Shown: positions 45,196 to 54,137, counted from the first letter of the stretch. The stretch: DNA of 59,339 nucleotides from CAYVFC01 sp964450715 (GCA_964450715.1 CAYVFC010000037.1:1-59339), one strand, 5' to 3'. Numbers and translations are program-made. Notes: generated by a model from the letters alone, not told the origin.

Positions 45196-46035
45196 ATGGT
45201 CATGCGCTCGATCTCGTGTGCGATGTTTCTGGTGGGGGTCCTGGTGGCTTGCGGCGATGACTCCGCGCCGATGGGCAACGCTGGCAGCGGCGGTACGGCA
45301 GCCGGGCCTTCAGCGGGCGGCACGGGCGGCACGGGCGGCACGGGCGGCACGGGCGGGGGCACGACGACCGGGAGCGGCTCCAGCCAGGGTGGTACCGGGG
45401 CCGGCGTCACCCTGGAGACGAAGACCGACGCCTGCGTTCGCTACCTCGAGGCAGCCTGTCAGCGCCACGCCGACTGCGAGTTCCTAGTTTTCGAGTCTTG
45501 CATGGCGGTTTACGGGACGCAGTGCCCGGACTACTACTTTGCCCAAGGCTCCGCCCGCACGGTCGACGAGCTGCTAGCCTGCGCCGAGGTCATCCGGTCG
45601 TTTGCATGTGAGAGCGGCGTGACGCCCTCGTGCGTCCTGCCCGGCACCCTCCCCGAGAGCTCCCCATGCGTCGTGAACTCGCAGTGCGAGAGCCTCAAGT
45701 GCGCGAGCAGCGGCGAGCATTGCGGCAAGTGCAAGGGGCTCTACTCGCCGGGAGACGACTGCCGCTTGTACACGGGCAGCAAGGAATGCGGACCGAACAT
45801 GACCTGCGAACCCGGTGGCACGTGTGGGCCCGTCGAGCTCGTCGGAGCTCCGGCGCCTCCCAACGGTGGCCAGCTATGCCGGTGCGACGACGCGACCTGC
45901 GCGGTCACGCCCTGTCGGATCGAAGGCCTCGTCGGCGAGGACTGCGACGCAACCCGCCCCTGCCACGCTGCAGCTACGTGCGAAGCCGGCCAGTGTATCG
46001 CCCAGCAGGGAGCCGCCGTATCGCCGTGCCCGTGA
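45196..46035 (+). CDS. Cys-rich lipoprotein
   Basis: The 279-residue product has AAGGGAG before ATG 45196, a lipobox GVLVAC and a Gly/Thr linker (GGTGGTGGTGGTGGG). The mature part has ~20 cysteines, with repeated CVVNSQCESLKCASSGEHC-like modules (two to three) preceded by a helical segment. Such modules are known from dickkopf/EGF-like Cys-rich surface proteins of myxobacteria. It has no catalytic motif and is probably a surface-exposed binding or structural protein. It starts a run of secreted proteins that continues to 52.5 kb. Confidence 0.78.
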   Translation: MVMRSISCAMFLVGVLVACGDDSAPMGNAGSGGTAAGPSAGGTGGTGGTGGTGGGTTTGSGSSQGGTGAGVTLETKTDACVRYLEAACQRHADCEFLVFESCMAVYGTQCPDYYFAQGSARTVDELLACAEVIRSFACESGVTPSCVLPGTLPESSPCVVNSQCESLKCASSGEHCGKCKGLYSPGDDCRLYTGSKECGPNMTCEPGGTCGPVELVGAPAPPNGGQLCRCDDATCAVTPCRIEGLVGEDCDATRPCHAAATCEAGQCIAQQGAAVSPCP

Positions 46036-46150
46036 CCGCCCGAGGAGCTCGCGTCGCAACGCGGTTGCTCTCCCGCCTTTTGCGCGATATTCGGGTCTTT
46101 GGGCGACATTTTATTTGTGGTACCTGGCGCGGTGGTCGAAGAAACCCGGG

Positions 46151-46226
46151 TAACCAGCCTCCTGATAACGCCCACCCCACGGCTTCCTTCCGGCCAGATT
46201 GGCAAAGCACGACGGGGTTGTGGGAG
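46151..46226. repeat. diverged member of an intergenic repeat family
   Basis: It contains AACCAGCCTCC, TTCCTTCCGGCC and ACGACGGGGTTGT, which match the repeats at 49443-49512 and 51069-51158 in the same order. The gap 46036-46369 has no gene. The match is the weakest of the three. Confidence 0.4.
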
Positions 46227-46369
46227 ATCGATCGGGAAGCGCGCGAGCTGTTTCGCATCACCCGTGGCGCGGTGGGTTTCTGAGGCAGACACGGAGAATC
46301 GATGGTAAATCCGGTAGCGGTGGCGATAGTTCAGGCGGCGAGGATTTCCGCGGGGACAGGAGAGGATGA

Positions 46370-47566
46370 ATGAGAAGAGTGGTTTCTTTGATCACGACAG
46401 CCCTGCTTGCGAGCTGCTACTCCGCGAGCGAGCGCGGGGGCGACGGAAGCGACGCCGGTCCGCCTCCGACGAACGGTGGCTACCTCCCGGTCGGCGGCAG
46501 CGGCGGTCAGGACGTCGACGCGTACTACGGCCAGGTCCTGGCGGCCATGTGCACCGGGTCGGCCGAATGCTTGGTCGCCGAGCCGTACTCGCTCGACGGC
46601 AAGCTGCTTCTGGAAGATCCGGAGCTCTGCCGGCAGGCGTTTTCGAGGGGGATTTCGCTGGACCTGGAGGTCAAGGCCATGAAAAAGGCGATCGCGGAGA
46701 GGCGCGTCATCTGGGACGCGGACAAGGCGGCGACGTGCATCCACCGCATCTCCTCCGGAGAAATGTGTTTTCCCGGGACCGGAACGCCTTCCGAGACGAT
46801 CTGTCAGCCCTTCGCCATCGGAACGGTCGAGATCGGCCAACCTTGCAAGACTGATATCGACTGCCGCGGAGACGCGTATTGTGAGGGATGGCTGGAGAGC
46901 TGCGGTGGGATATGCGCCGCGCGCAAGCCGGTCGGCAGCTCCTGCATCTTGTATACGGAGTGCTCGGCGGGCGCCGCCACTCGCGGCGAATGCGAGGGGC
47001 TCGGCGGCGCTGGAACCTGTGTCGAGGTCACCGAGGTGTTCGGCGCGGCAGAGGGCGAGAGATGCGATTCCATCGAGACGGGCGAGCATACTCGTACCAA
47101 CGTCCACTGCGGCGAGGAGCTATACTGCAGCCGCGAGGACGATACGTGCCGACCGTGGATCGCAGCCGGAGAGCCCTGCGACTTCTACGATGTATGCATT
47201 CACGGTCACATCTGCATACAGGACGGGACCTCCCGCTGCCTGCCCTATCGCATGGCCGGCGAGGGCGAGCGGTGCACCCCAGAAGATACCGTACCCGAGT
47301 CAGAGCTGGTCGTCTGCGAGGTTCTCGACAACCTGCGCTGCCACGACGACGGCGTCTGCAGAAAACGGGGCGACGGAAATGCGGGCAGTGCCTGCGGTGA
47401 TCGATATCTGGAGATGCTATCCTGCAATCCCGGCCTGTACTGCGACGAAGACGCAGAGCAGTGCGCGCCGCTGAAATCCGTGGGGGAGGCCTGCAGCTGG
47501 CTCGACGAATGCGAGAGCGGGTATTGTGACATAAACACCGATACCTGCGCGGAACTCTGTATCTAA
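46370..47566 (+). CDS. Cys-rich lipoprotein with multiple dickkopf-like modules
   Basis: The product has 398 residues. ATG 46370 has GGAGAGGATGA upstream, and the lipobox is LLASC. A helical segment with YYGQVLAAMCTGSAECL follows. Then come five or six modules of the form GxPC-x(3-6)-C-x(4-8)-C-x(5-9)-C (for example GEPCDFYDVCIHGHICIQDG). It is similar in design to the gene at 45196 and is likely a distant paralogue. A surface location is inferred from the signal. No enzymatic role is visible. Confidence 0.8.
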   Translation: MRRVVSLITTALLASCYSASERGGDGSDAGPPPTNGGYLPVGGSGGQDVDAYYGQVLAAMCTGSAECLVAEPYSLDGKLLLEDPELCRQAFSRGISLDLEVKAMKKAIAERRVIWDADKAATCIHRISSGEMCFPGTGTPSETICQPFAIGTVEIGQPCKTDIDCRGDAYCEGWLESCGGICAARKPVGSSCILYTECSAGAATRGECEGLGGAGTCVEVTEVFGAAEGERCDSIETGEHTRTNVHCGEELYCSREDDTCRPWIAAGEPCDFYDVCIHGHICIQDGTSRCLPYRMAGEGERCTPEDTVPESELVVCEVLDNLRCHDDGVCRKRGDGNAGSACGDRYLEMLSCNPGLYCDEDAEQCAPLKSVGEACSWLDECESGYCDINTDTCAELCI

Positions 47567-47596
47567 AGCACTTTCTGCTATTCTTTCCCCAGGGCC

Positions 47597-48619
47597 GTGT
47601 TCAGAGCCGTAAAACGAGCATTGTTGGCGGGGTTGACGGGAGTGGTCGCGCTTGGGTGTACCTGTGATGACGGCTCAGGCGGCGCCGGTGGCACAGGCGG
47701 CTCCGATGCTGCCGCTGGGATCGAGGCACGTGGCGGAACCGCCGGTACTAGCGGCGAAGGCGGTACCGACGGCACGGAGGACGCGGCCATGGTTTCCTCT
47801 GAGTCAGGTGCGGCGGAAGATGCTAGTGGAGATAGCGGCGAAGGCGGCACGGGCGAGTTTATCGCTACTAGAAAGTACCCGGGGCCATGCACCAGGGAGG
47901 TAGACTTCGACGCCGACGGTACGGTGGAGTCGCACAAAACCTTCATTTACGACGCCAACGGTAACCTGCTGACCGAGGAGAACTACGTCGGCCCCGACGG
48001 CGTGGTGGAGTGGCGGAAAACCTTTACCTACGACGTCGATGGCAACATGCTGACAATAGAAGTCGACGACGGCGCCGACGGCACGGTGGAAAGCCGCAAC
48101 ACCTACACCTACGACGCCAACGGCAACATGCTATCCGAGGAGTGTGATGGCTGCACTCCAGGTGACTATGACGGCACGGTGGATCGGCGCGAAACCTACA
48201 ACTACGACGCCAACGGCAATATGCTGACCGAGGAGTACGACCTCGGCGCCGACGGTACGGTGGACGTCCGCGTTACCTATACCTACGACGCTAACGGCAA
48301 TAGGCTGACCAAGGAGAACGACCACGGACTCGACGGCACGGTAGAGTGGCGCTACACCTACACCTACGACGCCGATGGCAACATGCTGACCGAGGAGTAC
48401 GACGTCCACGCTGACGGATCGGTGGACGAGCGCTACACCTTCTCCTACGACGGTGATGGCAACATGCTGACCAGGCAGTTATCCGCCGCCGACGGTACGG
48501 TGCTCCCGCCCCGTACCTTCTCCTACGACGTCTATGGCAATATGCTGACCGAGGATAACCTTGACGCCGACGGCGCGGTGGACTGGCGCGCGACTTACAC
48601 TTACGACTGCTGGGAGTAA
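47597..48619 (+). CDS. YD-repeat lipoprotein
   Basis: The 340-residue product starts at GTG 47597. It has a lipobox VALGC, an acidic Gly/Ser linker, and then nine repeats of about 23 residues with core YDANGNMLTEEYD and DGTVD, the YD pattern of RHS/teneurin proteins. The end is TYTYDCWE. Such repeats form an elongated beta barrel or shell. Without a toxin domain or long N-terminal module, it is a stand-alone repeat protein, perhaps a surface adhesin. The linker is nearly the same as that of the SUMF1-fold gene at 51250. Confidence 0.85.
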   Translation: MFRAVKRALLAGLTGVVALGCTCDDGSGGAGGTGGSDAAAGIEARGGTAGTSGEGGTDGTEDAAMVSSESGAAEDASGDSGEGGTGEFIATRKYPGPCTREVDFDADGTVESHKTFIYDANGNLLTEENYVGPDGVVEWRKTFTYDVDGNMLTIEVDDGADGTVESRNTYTYDANGNMLSEECDGCTPGDYDGTVDRRETYNYDANGNMLTEEYDLGADGTVDVRVTYTYDANGNRLTKENDHGLDGTVEWRYTYTYDADGNMLTEEYDVHADGSVDERYTFSYDGDGNMLTRQLSAADGTVLPPRTFSYDVYGNMLTEDNLDADGAVDWRATYTYDCWE

Positions 48620-48680
48620 CGAAACGTCGGCCTCATAGCCTCCTCCATCTCAATGCGATATTATCCCTAAAATAGGGGCC

Positions 48681-49433
48681 GTGTTTGGAGCAGTAAACAG
48701 AGCGTTGATGGCGGGGCTGGTTTGGGTGATACCCGCCTGCTCCCTTTCGCACGGGGACTCGCCGAGAAATGAAGGCGCGGCCGGAGCCGATGCGAACGTT
48801 GAGTTTGAGCATCCCCGCGAGGCGTACTTCTCTTCCGGCGACCTGGACTATGACCACTGGGAAGGAACCACGAGGAAAAACGGCTGTACAAGTGACTCGG
48901 ACTGCCTGATCTCGGGTTGTCACGATTCTACATGTGCGGCAGAGGATATCGAGATCGACGACGACGAGTTTTGCAGGTCGCGGGAGTTTTCGAGTTGGAT
49001 TGGTCCGGGCCCGGCATACGGATCGTGCGGCTGTATGAACGAAGAATGCCAATGGTACTTCGAGAACGACTTTGACAGGCGCTGCGAAACCGATGACGAC
49101 TGCGACGGTCTTGGCCCTCCTCCTGAGGGAATACGAAAGGACGTGTGGTACTGCCGTAATAATGGATGCCATTTCGGCTTTCCGGACGAAGCTGGTGGCG
49201 CTGATGGCACCGGTGGTGACGGCGGCAGCGAGGGTGGTACTAGCTTCCTGGATGGCGGCGTTCGCGACTGTTCGGAACCGGCCGAGGGATGCCCTTGCGA
49301 ACCGGGAACGCGTTCCATACCTTGCGTATTAGGTGTGGTGGATGCCGGCCAATATCATGAAGGCGTACGTAGTTGCCGCGACGGGGAATGGACCGCTTGT
49401 CAATCTGCCTCCGACTTTCTGGGCAACCTGTGA
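48681..49433 (+). CDS. Cys-rich lipoprotein sharing leader with YD-repeat gene
   Basis: The product has 250 residues from GTG 48681. The leader MFGAVNRALMAGL and its DNA are clearly related to that of 47597 (MFRAVKRALLAGL). The lipobox is VIPAC. The mature part has ~16 cysteines, a first module (CTSDSDCLISGCHDSTC) and later CRNNGC and CPCEPG. I cannot name a family. The convergent DUF2330 gene begins its stop at 49578, and a repeat lies in the gap. Confidence 0.72.
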   Translation: MFGAVNRALMAGLVWVIPACSLSHGDSPRNEGAAGADANVEFEHPREAYFSSGDLDYDHWEGTTRKNGCTSDSDCLISGCHDSTCAAEDIEIDDDEFCRSREFSSWIGPGPAYGSCGCMNEECQWYFENDFDRRCETDDDCDGLGPPPEGIRKDVWYCRNNGCHFGFPDEAGGADGTGGDGGSEGGTSFLDGGVRDCSEPAEGCPCEPGTRSIPCVLGVVDAGQYHEGVRSCRDGEWTACQSASDFLGNL

Positions 49434-49442
49434 GGCCGGGCT

Positions 49443-49512
49443 GACCAGCCGGCTTCCCGGTCACGCTCTCCCAGGTATTCTTTCCGGCCGGGATGTAAAG
49501 ACGGGGGGTTGG
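49443..49512. repeat. intergenic repeat family member
   Basis: It contains CCCGGTCACGCTCTCCCAGG and TTTCCGGCCGGGATGTAAAG in the same order as the copy at 51069-51158. The gap lies between convergent genes. Confidence 0.55.
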
Positions 49513-49577
49513 CGGACGGCGGACTTGACGATTCTATTCTCTTCTCCCCTCAACTTCGCCCTCGACCATCGCCTGGA

Positions 49578-51008
49578 CTATGTTGCGGCGCCGCGCAAGG
49601 CGAACCGTCGGCGGCGATAAAAAAGTACCGCCAGGACCAGGAAAACCAGGGCCAGGTTGACCACGGCGCGTCCGAGCGGCGTGTTCCCGCGGCGTCGGCC
49701 GGCTGCCAGCGTACCAGCGGACCGGGCCTCCTCCAGATCGTCGCAACGGCCCATGCTCCGTTCGTAGACGTTGCTCGCCCAGGGCAAATAGTCGAACGAG
49801 ACATCGGAAAAAACCAGATCGTCGCGCATCGCTTCGGCGGAAAACCTGGCGAGGTAGCGGAACAGCATGTACTTCCTATTTACCATCTCCTCGAGCTCGA
49901 CGCTGATGATCATGGTCGGGCTATCGAGATCGATTATCCTGTTGGGCGGTACGATGGCATTGCCCCGAGGATCTTGCATCACGCCGTCCGTAACACCTCC
50001 CCCCGACACCATCCAGGATTCGAGATGGTCATAATCGAGATCGAGATGCGTGGTGACCAGCATGGTATGGGAGGAAAAGCCGTCGAAAAACTCATTCACG
50101 GTATCGTCGTAACCCGTCGCGTCTTCAGGCTTCTCTCTGTAATAGCCCGGTATCTCGTAGAGCGTGGCATAGGGCCGATTGGCCGGGACGTAACCGACCG
50201 CTTTTTCCGGGGCATCCTCGTCCTGGCCGGGGAATACCAGCCACAGGGTTAGCTCCAGCGTCTCCCCCTCCGGCAATCCGAGCGCGGTCATTCGCAGCGG
50301 ATAGCTAGGCGGCGACAGGCCGGGAAGCGCGAACCGCACCGGCGAAATCGGTGTTGTCTGGTCGGCCTCCGGAGAGAGACGCGATACGAAGAAGAACGCG
50401 CCTTCGGCGTCGAAGTCGGCTATCAGCTCCAGCGCGCCCGCGGGAACGTGGAAGCCCTCCGCTTCCAGCCAGCGCACCAGGTCGTCGCCGGTTTCCGCCG
50501 ATAGAATGTAGTAGTCCATGGAGCTCACCTGCCCGCGTTCCCATACTCTCACGTATATGTCGCTTTCGAGTTCGACCGAGGTTCCGGACCCCTCGGCGTC
50601 ATCGTCCCCGCGCGTACAGGAACAGCCCCCCTCGTCGCCGCCGCCCCCTCCTCCCGGGCGCCAGCAGGTTTGCAGGAAGACCGGCGAGGTGAGCGACTCC
50701 AGCCCATCGAACAGATCGGCACTGCCCTCGTTCACCTCGGGCCTGACCGGAAATGGCACCACCCAGGCACCTTCCGTCTGGTTGCGGGCAAATACCGGTT
50801 GAATGTGGATCTCCCAGACGTCGTCGCGAAGCCAGACGACGGCCCGCTGCACGGTGGGCTTCACGTAAACGTCCGTTCCCACGACCGATACGCTCGGCTC
50901 GTACAGCCCTCCGTCCGCGCCCGCACCAACGACCGGCGACACCAGGGCGCAAAAGACGAATAGAAAAGCAAGGGGCACCGGCTTTCTCGTTCTGGACGTC
51001 GTAGCCAC
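49578..51008 (-). CDS. DUF2330-family secreted membrane-anchored protein
   Basis: The product has 476 residues. A signal peptide (PLAFLFVFCALVSPVVGAGA) is followed by a domain with VWEIHIQPVFARNQTEGAWV, ALPGLSPPSYPLRMTALGLP and a Cys-rich insert (QTCWRPGGGGGGDEGGCSCT). A C-terminal membrane segment (VVNLALVFLVLAVLFYRRRR) is followed by basic residues. This is the layout of DUF2330 proteins, which are common in myxobacteria and have no known function. The only minus-strand gene in the lipoprotein run. Confidence 0.82.
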   Translation of the reverse strand: MATTSRTRKPVPLAFLFVFCALVSPVVGAGADGGLYEPSVSVVGTDVYVKPTVQRAVVWLRDDVWEIHIQPVFARNQTEGAWVVPFPVRPEVNEGSADLFDGLESLTSPVFLQTCWRPGGGGGGDEGGCSCTRGDDDAEGSGTSVELESDIYVRVWERGQVSSMDYYILSAETGDDLVRWLEAEGFHVPAGALELIADFDAEGAFFFVSRLSPEADQTTPISPVRFALPGLSPPSYPLRMTALGLPEGETLELTLWLVFPGQDEDAPEKAVGYVPANRPYATLYEIPGYYREKPEDATGYDDTVNEFFDGFSSHTMLVTTHLDLDYDHLESWMVSGGGVTDGVMQDPRGNAIVPPNRIIDLDSPTMIISVELEEMVNRKYMLFRYLARFSAEAMRDDLVFSDVSFDYLPWASNVYERSMGRCDDLEEARSAGTLAAGRRRGNTPLGRAVVNLALVFLVLAVLFYRRRRFALRGAAT

Positions 51009-51068
51009 GGCAATACTCCTGGTGTTGTCGAATCCGGTCCTTCAGTAGTAACCCCGATTTCCGCCCTC

Positions 51069-51158
51069 CGACAACCCCGCCGGGGTGACCAACCAGCCTC
51101 CCGGTCACGCATTCCCAGGTCTTTTTTCGGCCGGGATATAAGGACGACGGGGTTGTCG
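51069..51158. repeat. intergenic repeat bounded by 11-bp inverted repeats
   Basis: CGACAACCCCG (51069-51079) and CGGGGTTGTCG (51148-51158) bound a 90-base element. The interior resembles the repeats at 49443-49512 and 46151-46226. It lies between the divergent DUF2330 and SUMF1-fold genes. It may be a MITE-like sequence; a role as a promoter or operator is possible. Confidence 0.55.
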
Positions 51159-51249
51159 AAGGACCGGCGGCGGAATCGCGGTACCGCTTGGTGTGTTTGC
51201 ACGCAATGGCCCGGAGGCATTATGATCTTTGACGTCGGGGAGGTCCATC

Positions 51250-52476
51250 ATGCGCGCGGTCTCGGTATTTCTTCTGATAACAGTCGCCATGGGGGCGCTT
51301 GGGTGCGGGGATGACGACGGCTCTGGCGGCGCCGGAGGCGCGGACAGCTCCGATGCCAGCACCGGGATCGATGCGGATGGCGGAACCGCCGGTACAGGTG
51401 GTGAAGGCGGTACCGGTAGCACGGAGGACGCGGCCATGGATTCCGCTGAGACGGGTGCGGCGGAAGATGCTGGTGGAGATAGCGGCGAAGACGGCGACAC
51501 CAGTGGTGAGGCTGGTTTAGTCAGCAACGACGCACCTTCCTGCGCCGGCATGAGTAACGACTGCGACGACGACGGCACCGCAGTGAGCTGCTGCGACGCG
51601 AAGCTGGTTTCCGGCGGCACGTTTCCCATGGGCCGGTGCACGGTAGGTGCCGGGCAACCCGGATGTGACGACTACTACAGCGGGGGAGACTTTGCTGAGA
51701 TACCCGAGCACGAGGCCACGGTGGCCGACTTCTACCTCGACACCTTCGAGGTGACGGTGGGCCGGTTCCGGAAGTTCGTCGACCAGTACGACGGGACGCC
51801 GCCCATCGAGGGCGCGGGCGCCAACCCGCGAATCCCGGGAAGCGGCTGGCGGAGCGAGTGGAATGCGAGCCTTCCGTCATCGCAGGCGGTCCTGGTCAGC
51901 AACCTGAATAGCTGTTATTACCAGACCTGGATCGACGCCGTAGGGGACAGCGAGCAGTTCCCGATCAACTGCGTGAGCTGGTACGAGGCGTTTGCGTTTT
52001 GCATCTGGGACGGCGGCCGGTTACCCACCGAAGCGGAGTGGGAATATGCCGCGGCGGGAGGGGACCAGAACCGGCTGTACCCATGGGGCGCAGATGCGTC
52101 GGACCTTTTTCATTACGCGCAGATTGCGACCTCGCCTTTAGAAGAGGTGGGGAGCTACCCTGATGGAGCGGGCCGTTATGGCCAGCACGACCTTGCGGGA
52201 AGCATGTGGGAGTGGGTGCACGACTGGTACGACGACGGTTGGTACTCTGGAGACGGGAATACATGCAACAGCTGCGCGAATCTGGCCAATCCCCCCCCTT
52301 CCTGGATACCCCCTTCCCGGGTCGTCCGCGGCGAAAGTTGGTACAACCCGCCCACGTACCACAGCGGCCCCTGGATCACCGCTGACAAACTCCTCCGCGC
52401 GGCCTTCCGCTCGTTCAACGCGCCGACGGATCGAGTCGACGACCTCGGCCTGCGTTGCGCGAGAACCCCCCCGTGA
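51250..52476 (+). CDS. SUMF1/FGE-fold lipoprotein without FGE cysteines
   Basis: The 408-residue product has GGGAGG before ATG 51250, a lipobox MGALGC and an acidic Gly/Ser linker. The cargo is a formylglycine-generating-enzyme-like domain: GGTFPMG, EHEATVADFYLDTFEVTVG, GRLPTEAEWEYAAAGG and the end DLGLRCAR. The two redox cysteines of true FGE, in GGSWxxxxxxxC and CRxAxR, are missing here (RGESWYNPPTYHSG, LRAAFRSF). It therefore probably binds a ligand or does another reaction. The fold assignment is firm. Confidence 0.88.
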   Translation: MRAVSVFLLITVAMGALGCGDDDGSGGAGGADSSDASTGIDADGGTAGTGGEGGTGSTEDAAMDSAETGAAEDAGGDSGEDGDTSGEAGLVSNDAPSCAGMSNDCDDDGTAVSCCDAKLVSGGTFPMGRCTVGAGQPGCDDYYSGGDFAEIPEHEATVADFYLDTFEVTVGRFRKFVDQYDGTPPIEGAGANPRIPGSGWRSEWNASLPSSQAVLVSNLNSCYYQTWIDAVGDSEQFPINCVSWYEAFAFCIWDGGRLPTEAEWEYAAAGGDQNRLYPWGADASDLFHYAQIATSPLEEVGSYPDGAGRYGQHDLAGSMWEWVHDWYDDGWYSGDGNTCNSCANLANPPPSWIPPSRVVRGESWYNPPTYHSGPWITADKLLRAAFRSFNAPTDRVDDLGLRCARTPP

Positions 52477-52548
52477 GTCGGGAAAACGCGGCGGATGAGC
52501 CGCCAAAGCGATTTCTCTCGATACGGTCATAAGAGTAGGAGGTGCAAA

Positions 52549-53265
52549 ATGAAACTGCTTTTTGTTCAGATCTATGGAGGCAAAAAGTTTAGGGAGGAAG
52601 CATGTCAGAATAGCGCGCAGCGTATCGAAGCAATGATCGAGTTAGCCAAACGGGACGTGGATGCGGTACTTCTCCCTGCAGGCTATCTATGCGCCAAGAA
52701 CGAAAAGGGAGCGCAGACGCTGGCCGAGCGCACATCCGAGGCTCTCATGCGGGCACGTACGCGTACCACAGTCGTCTTCGGAATCGACGGCTGGACCGGA
52801 GATAGCAAGACAACGCTACGGCAACCGTTGCCGTTCTTTGTCCACATCATGGGTCGCGGTATTAGACGGCGCTTTCGGCAACTCGTCCGTTCGGGCAATG
52901 AGTCGCTACCCGCACAACCATGGGGCAATCGAACTCTCGATATCGCGGGCGTTCCCTCAACGGTGCTAGCCTGCGGAGAAGCGCGCCACGACGACCTGCA
53001 AAAACGTGTGGCCGCCGTCCAGCCGGCGCTAATCCTAGTTCCCGCACACCGAGCGATAAAGTTCGGGAAAGGCCCTCGAAGTTGGGAGCCGAAGTTCCGG
53101 GCGCTCAAGACCGCTACTGGTGCTCGAATCGTCATCGCCGAGCATACTCGCAGCGGAAACCGGCATCCGCATGCTTACGCCGGGCACCCCGGTACGCCAA
53201 TGAAGTGGGAAAAGCTGCCACCGATGGGTGAAACGAGGGGATGGACGCGCGTTATCGAGGTCTGA
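52549..53265 (+). CDS. hypothetical protein, possibly nitrilase-like fold
   Basis: The 238-residue product begins at ATG 52549 with a strong AGGAGGTG ribosome-binding site. The order of segments KRDVDAVLLPAGYL, TTVVFGIDGW and VLACGEARHDDL followed by ALILVPAHRAI recalls carbon-nitrogen hydrolases, with Cys in the position of the nucleophile. The usual glutamate (FPE) is replaced by LPAG, so the family is unsure. No other gene of the lipoprotein run has this character. It lies 72 bp after the SUMF1-fold gene. Confidence 0.6.
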   Translation: MKLLFVQIYGGKKFREEACQNSAQRIEAMIELAKRDVDAVLLPAGYLCAKNEKGAQTLAERTSEALMRARTRTTVVFGIDGWTGDSKTTLRQPLPFFVHIMGRGIRRRFRQLVRSGNESLPAQPWGNRTLDIAGVPSTVLACGEARHDDLQKRVAAVQPALILVPAHRAIKFGKGPRSWEPKFRALKTATGARIVIAEHTRSGNRHPHAYAGHPGTPMKWEKLPPMGETRGWTRVIEV

Positions 53266-53422
53266 TAACGGCCTAATCGAACAACGTGCCCAGACGAGCA
53301 AGCGAAGGCACGAAGGGGATGCGTCAAGCTATTCAGATATCTACGAGGTGCAGATGCGGAACTTAGCTTGCCTTCCAATCGCGTAAAATCCCGCCTCCAA
53401 TCAGTGATAAGAACTATGGAAC

Positions 53423-53508
53423 CCCGGGAGACCGGATAGGCTTACCCCTATAAACCGACTCTCCCGGGACCGAGCGTGACCCCGGCGCCCAAGCGGCGCC
53501 CACACGCT
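53423..53508 (+). ncRNA. two consecutive nested hairpins, possible structured RNA
   Basis: The first is a perfect 9-bp stem CCCGGGAGA/TCTCCCGGG (53423-53468) with an internal TAGG/CCTA helix. The second is AGCGTG/CACGCT (53473-53508) around GGCGCC/GGCGCC. They lie in the gene-free stretch 53266-53562, just before a gene for a 43-residue hydrophobic peptide. I match this to no known RNA family. The strand is assumed from the downstream gene. Confidence 0.35.
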
Positions 53509-53562
53509 GTTCAACCCACAACCCCGGGCGCACCCGTGCGTCCAAACTCCGGAGGAATACTC

Positions 53563-53694
53563 ATGAGCGAACCCATCAACCCCGGCTTCTGGAAGAGCCT
53601 GGTCAAAGACCCCGGCGTGCAGAACTCCGCCGCCGGCGTCATCGTGTCGGCTGTCGTCGCCGGCGTGAAGTACGCGCTGTTCCGCAGCGCCTGA
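53563..53694 (+). CDS. small hydrophobic peptide
   Basis: The product has 43 residues from ATG 53563, with GGAGG eight bases upstream. The second half (AAGVIVSAVVAGVKYALF) is a single likely membrane helix. The gene is preceded by two strong hairpins and followed by a terminator, so it is a compact unit of its own. Candidates include a type I toxin-like peptide or a small phage/plasmid membrane protein. The strong ribosome-binding site is the main evidence that it is real. Confidence 0.6.
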   Translation: MSEPINPGFWKSLVKDPGVQNSAAGVIVSAVVAGVKYALFRSA

Positions 53695-53717
53695 TCTCTC
53701 CACACATCACCTCCTCT

Positions 53718-53760
53718 GGCCCGGTCTCGCCCATCCTCGCGAGGCCGGGCCTTTCTCTTT
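53718..53760 (+). terminator. rho-independent terminator
   Basis: GGCCCGG (53718-53724) pairs with CCGGGCC (53745-53751), and TTTCTCTTTC follows. It separates the small peptide gene from the next operon. Confidence 0.65.
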
Positions 53761-53774
53761 CAAGGAGACAAAAC

Positions 53775-54137
53775 ATGAAACACGAATGTCCAGATTTGAT
53801 TCCCGTGCTTTCCGAGCTCGCCAGGCGGGCATGGAAAAGCATCAAGGCCTTCGCGGCCAAGATCTACGACTTGGTCCAGCCGCCCGATGACCTGCGGGTC
53901 AGCTCCACCGAAGGCTTCGAGTACAACGGTATACTTGTCGTAGACCATAACTCGGTCGAAGGCGGAGCTGTAGCCAGAGTCGGATACGACGCTGCGAGAG
54001 CGAGCGGTTCCTACGGGAGCGGCAGCCTGGTTACCCCCGCTCCTCGATACCGAGAGCCCGAACGAAGCCCGTACTTGCGTTCGTGGGCCGAGGACCCGCG
54101 GCAGGAAGAGGAGGAAGAGTCATGGCGGTATCGATGA
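53775..54137 (+). CDS. hypothetical protein, first gene of RadC module
   Basis: The product has 120 residues, with CAAGGAGAC before ATG 53775. It has an amphipathic N-terminal helix (SELARRAWKSIKAFAAKIYD) and a Gly/Ser/Arg-rich middle, and ends in a Glu-rich stretch. No family is recognised. The end overlaps the start of the next gene by 16 bases. It leads a compact plus-strand set with RadC and the nuclease. Confidence 0.6.
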   Translation: MKHECPDLIPVLSELARRAWKSIKAFAAKIYDLVQPPDDLRVSSTEGFEYNGILVVDHNSVEGGAVARVGYDAARASGSYGSGSLVTPAPRYREPERSPYLRSWAEDPRQEEEEESWRYR

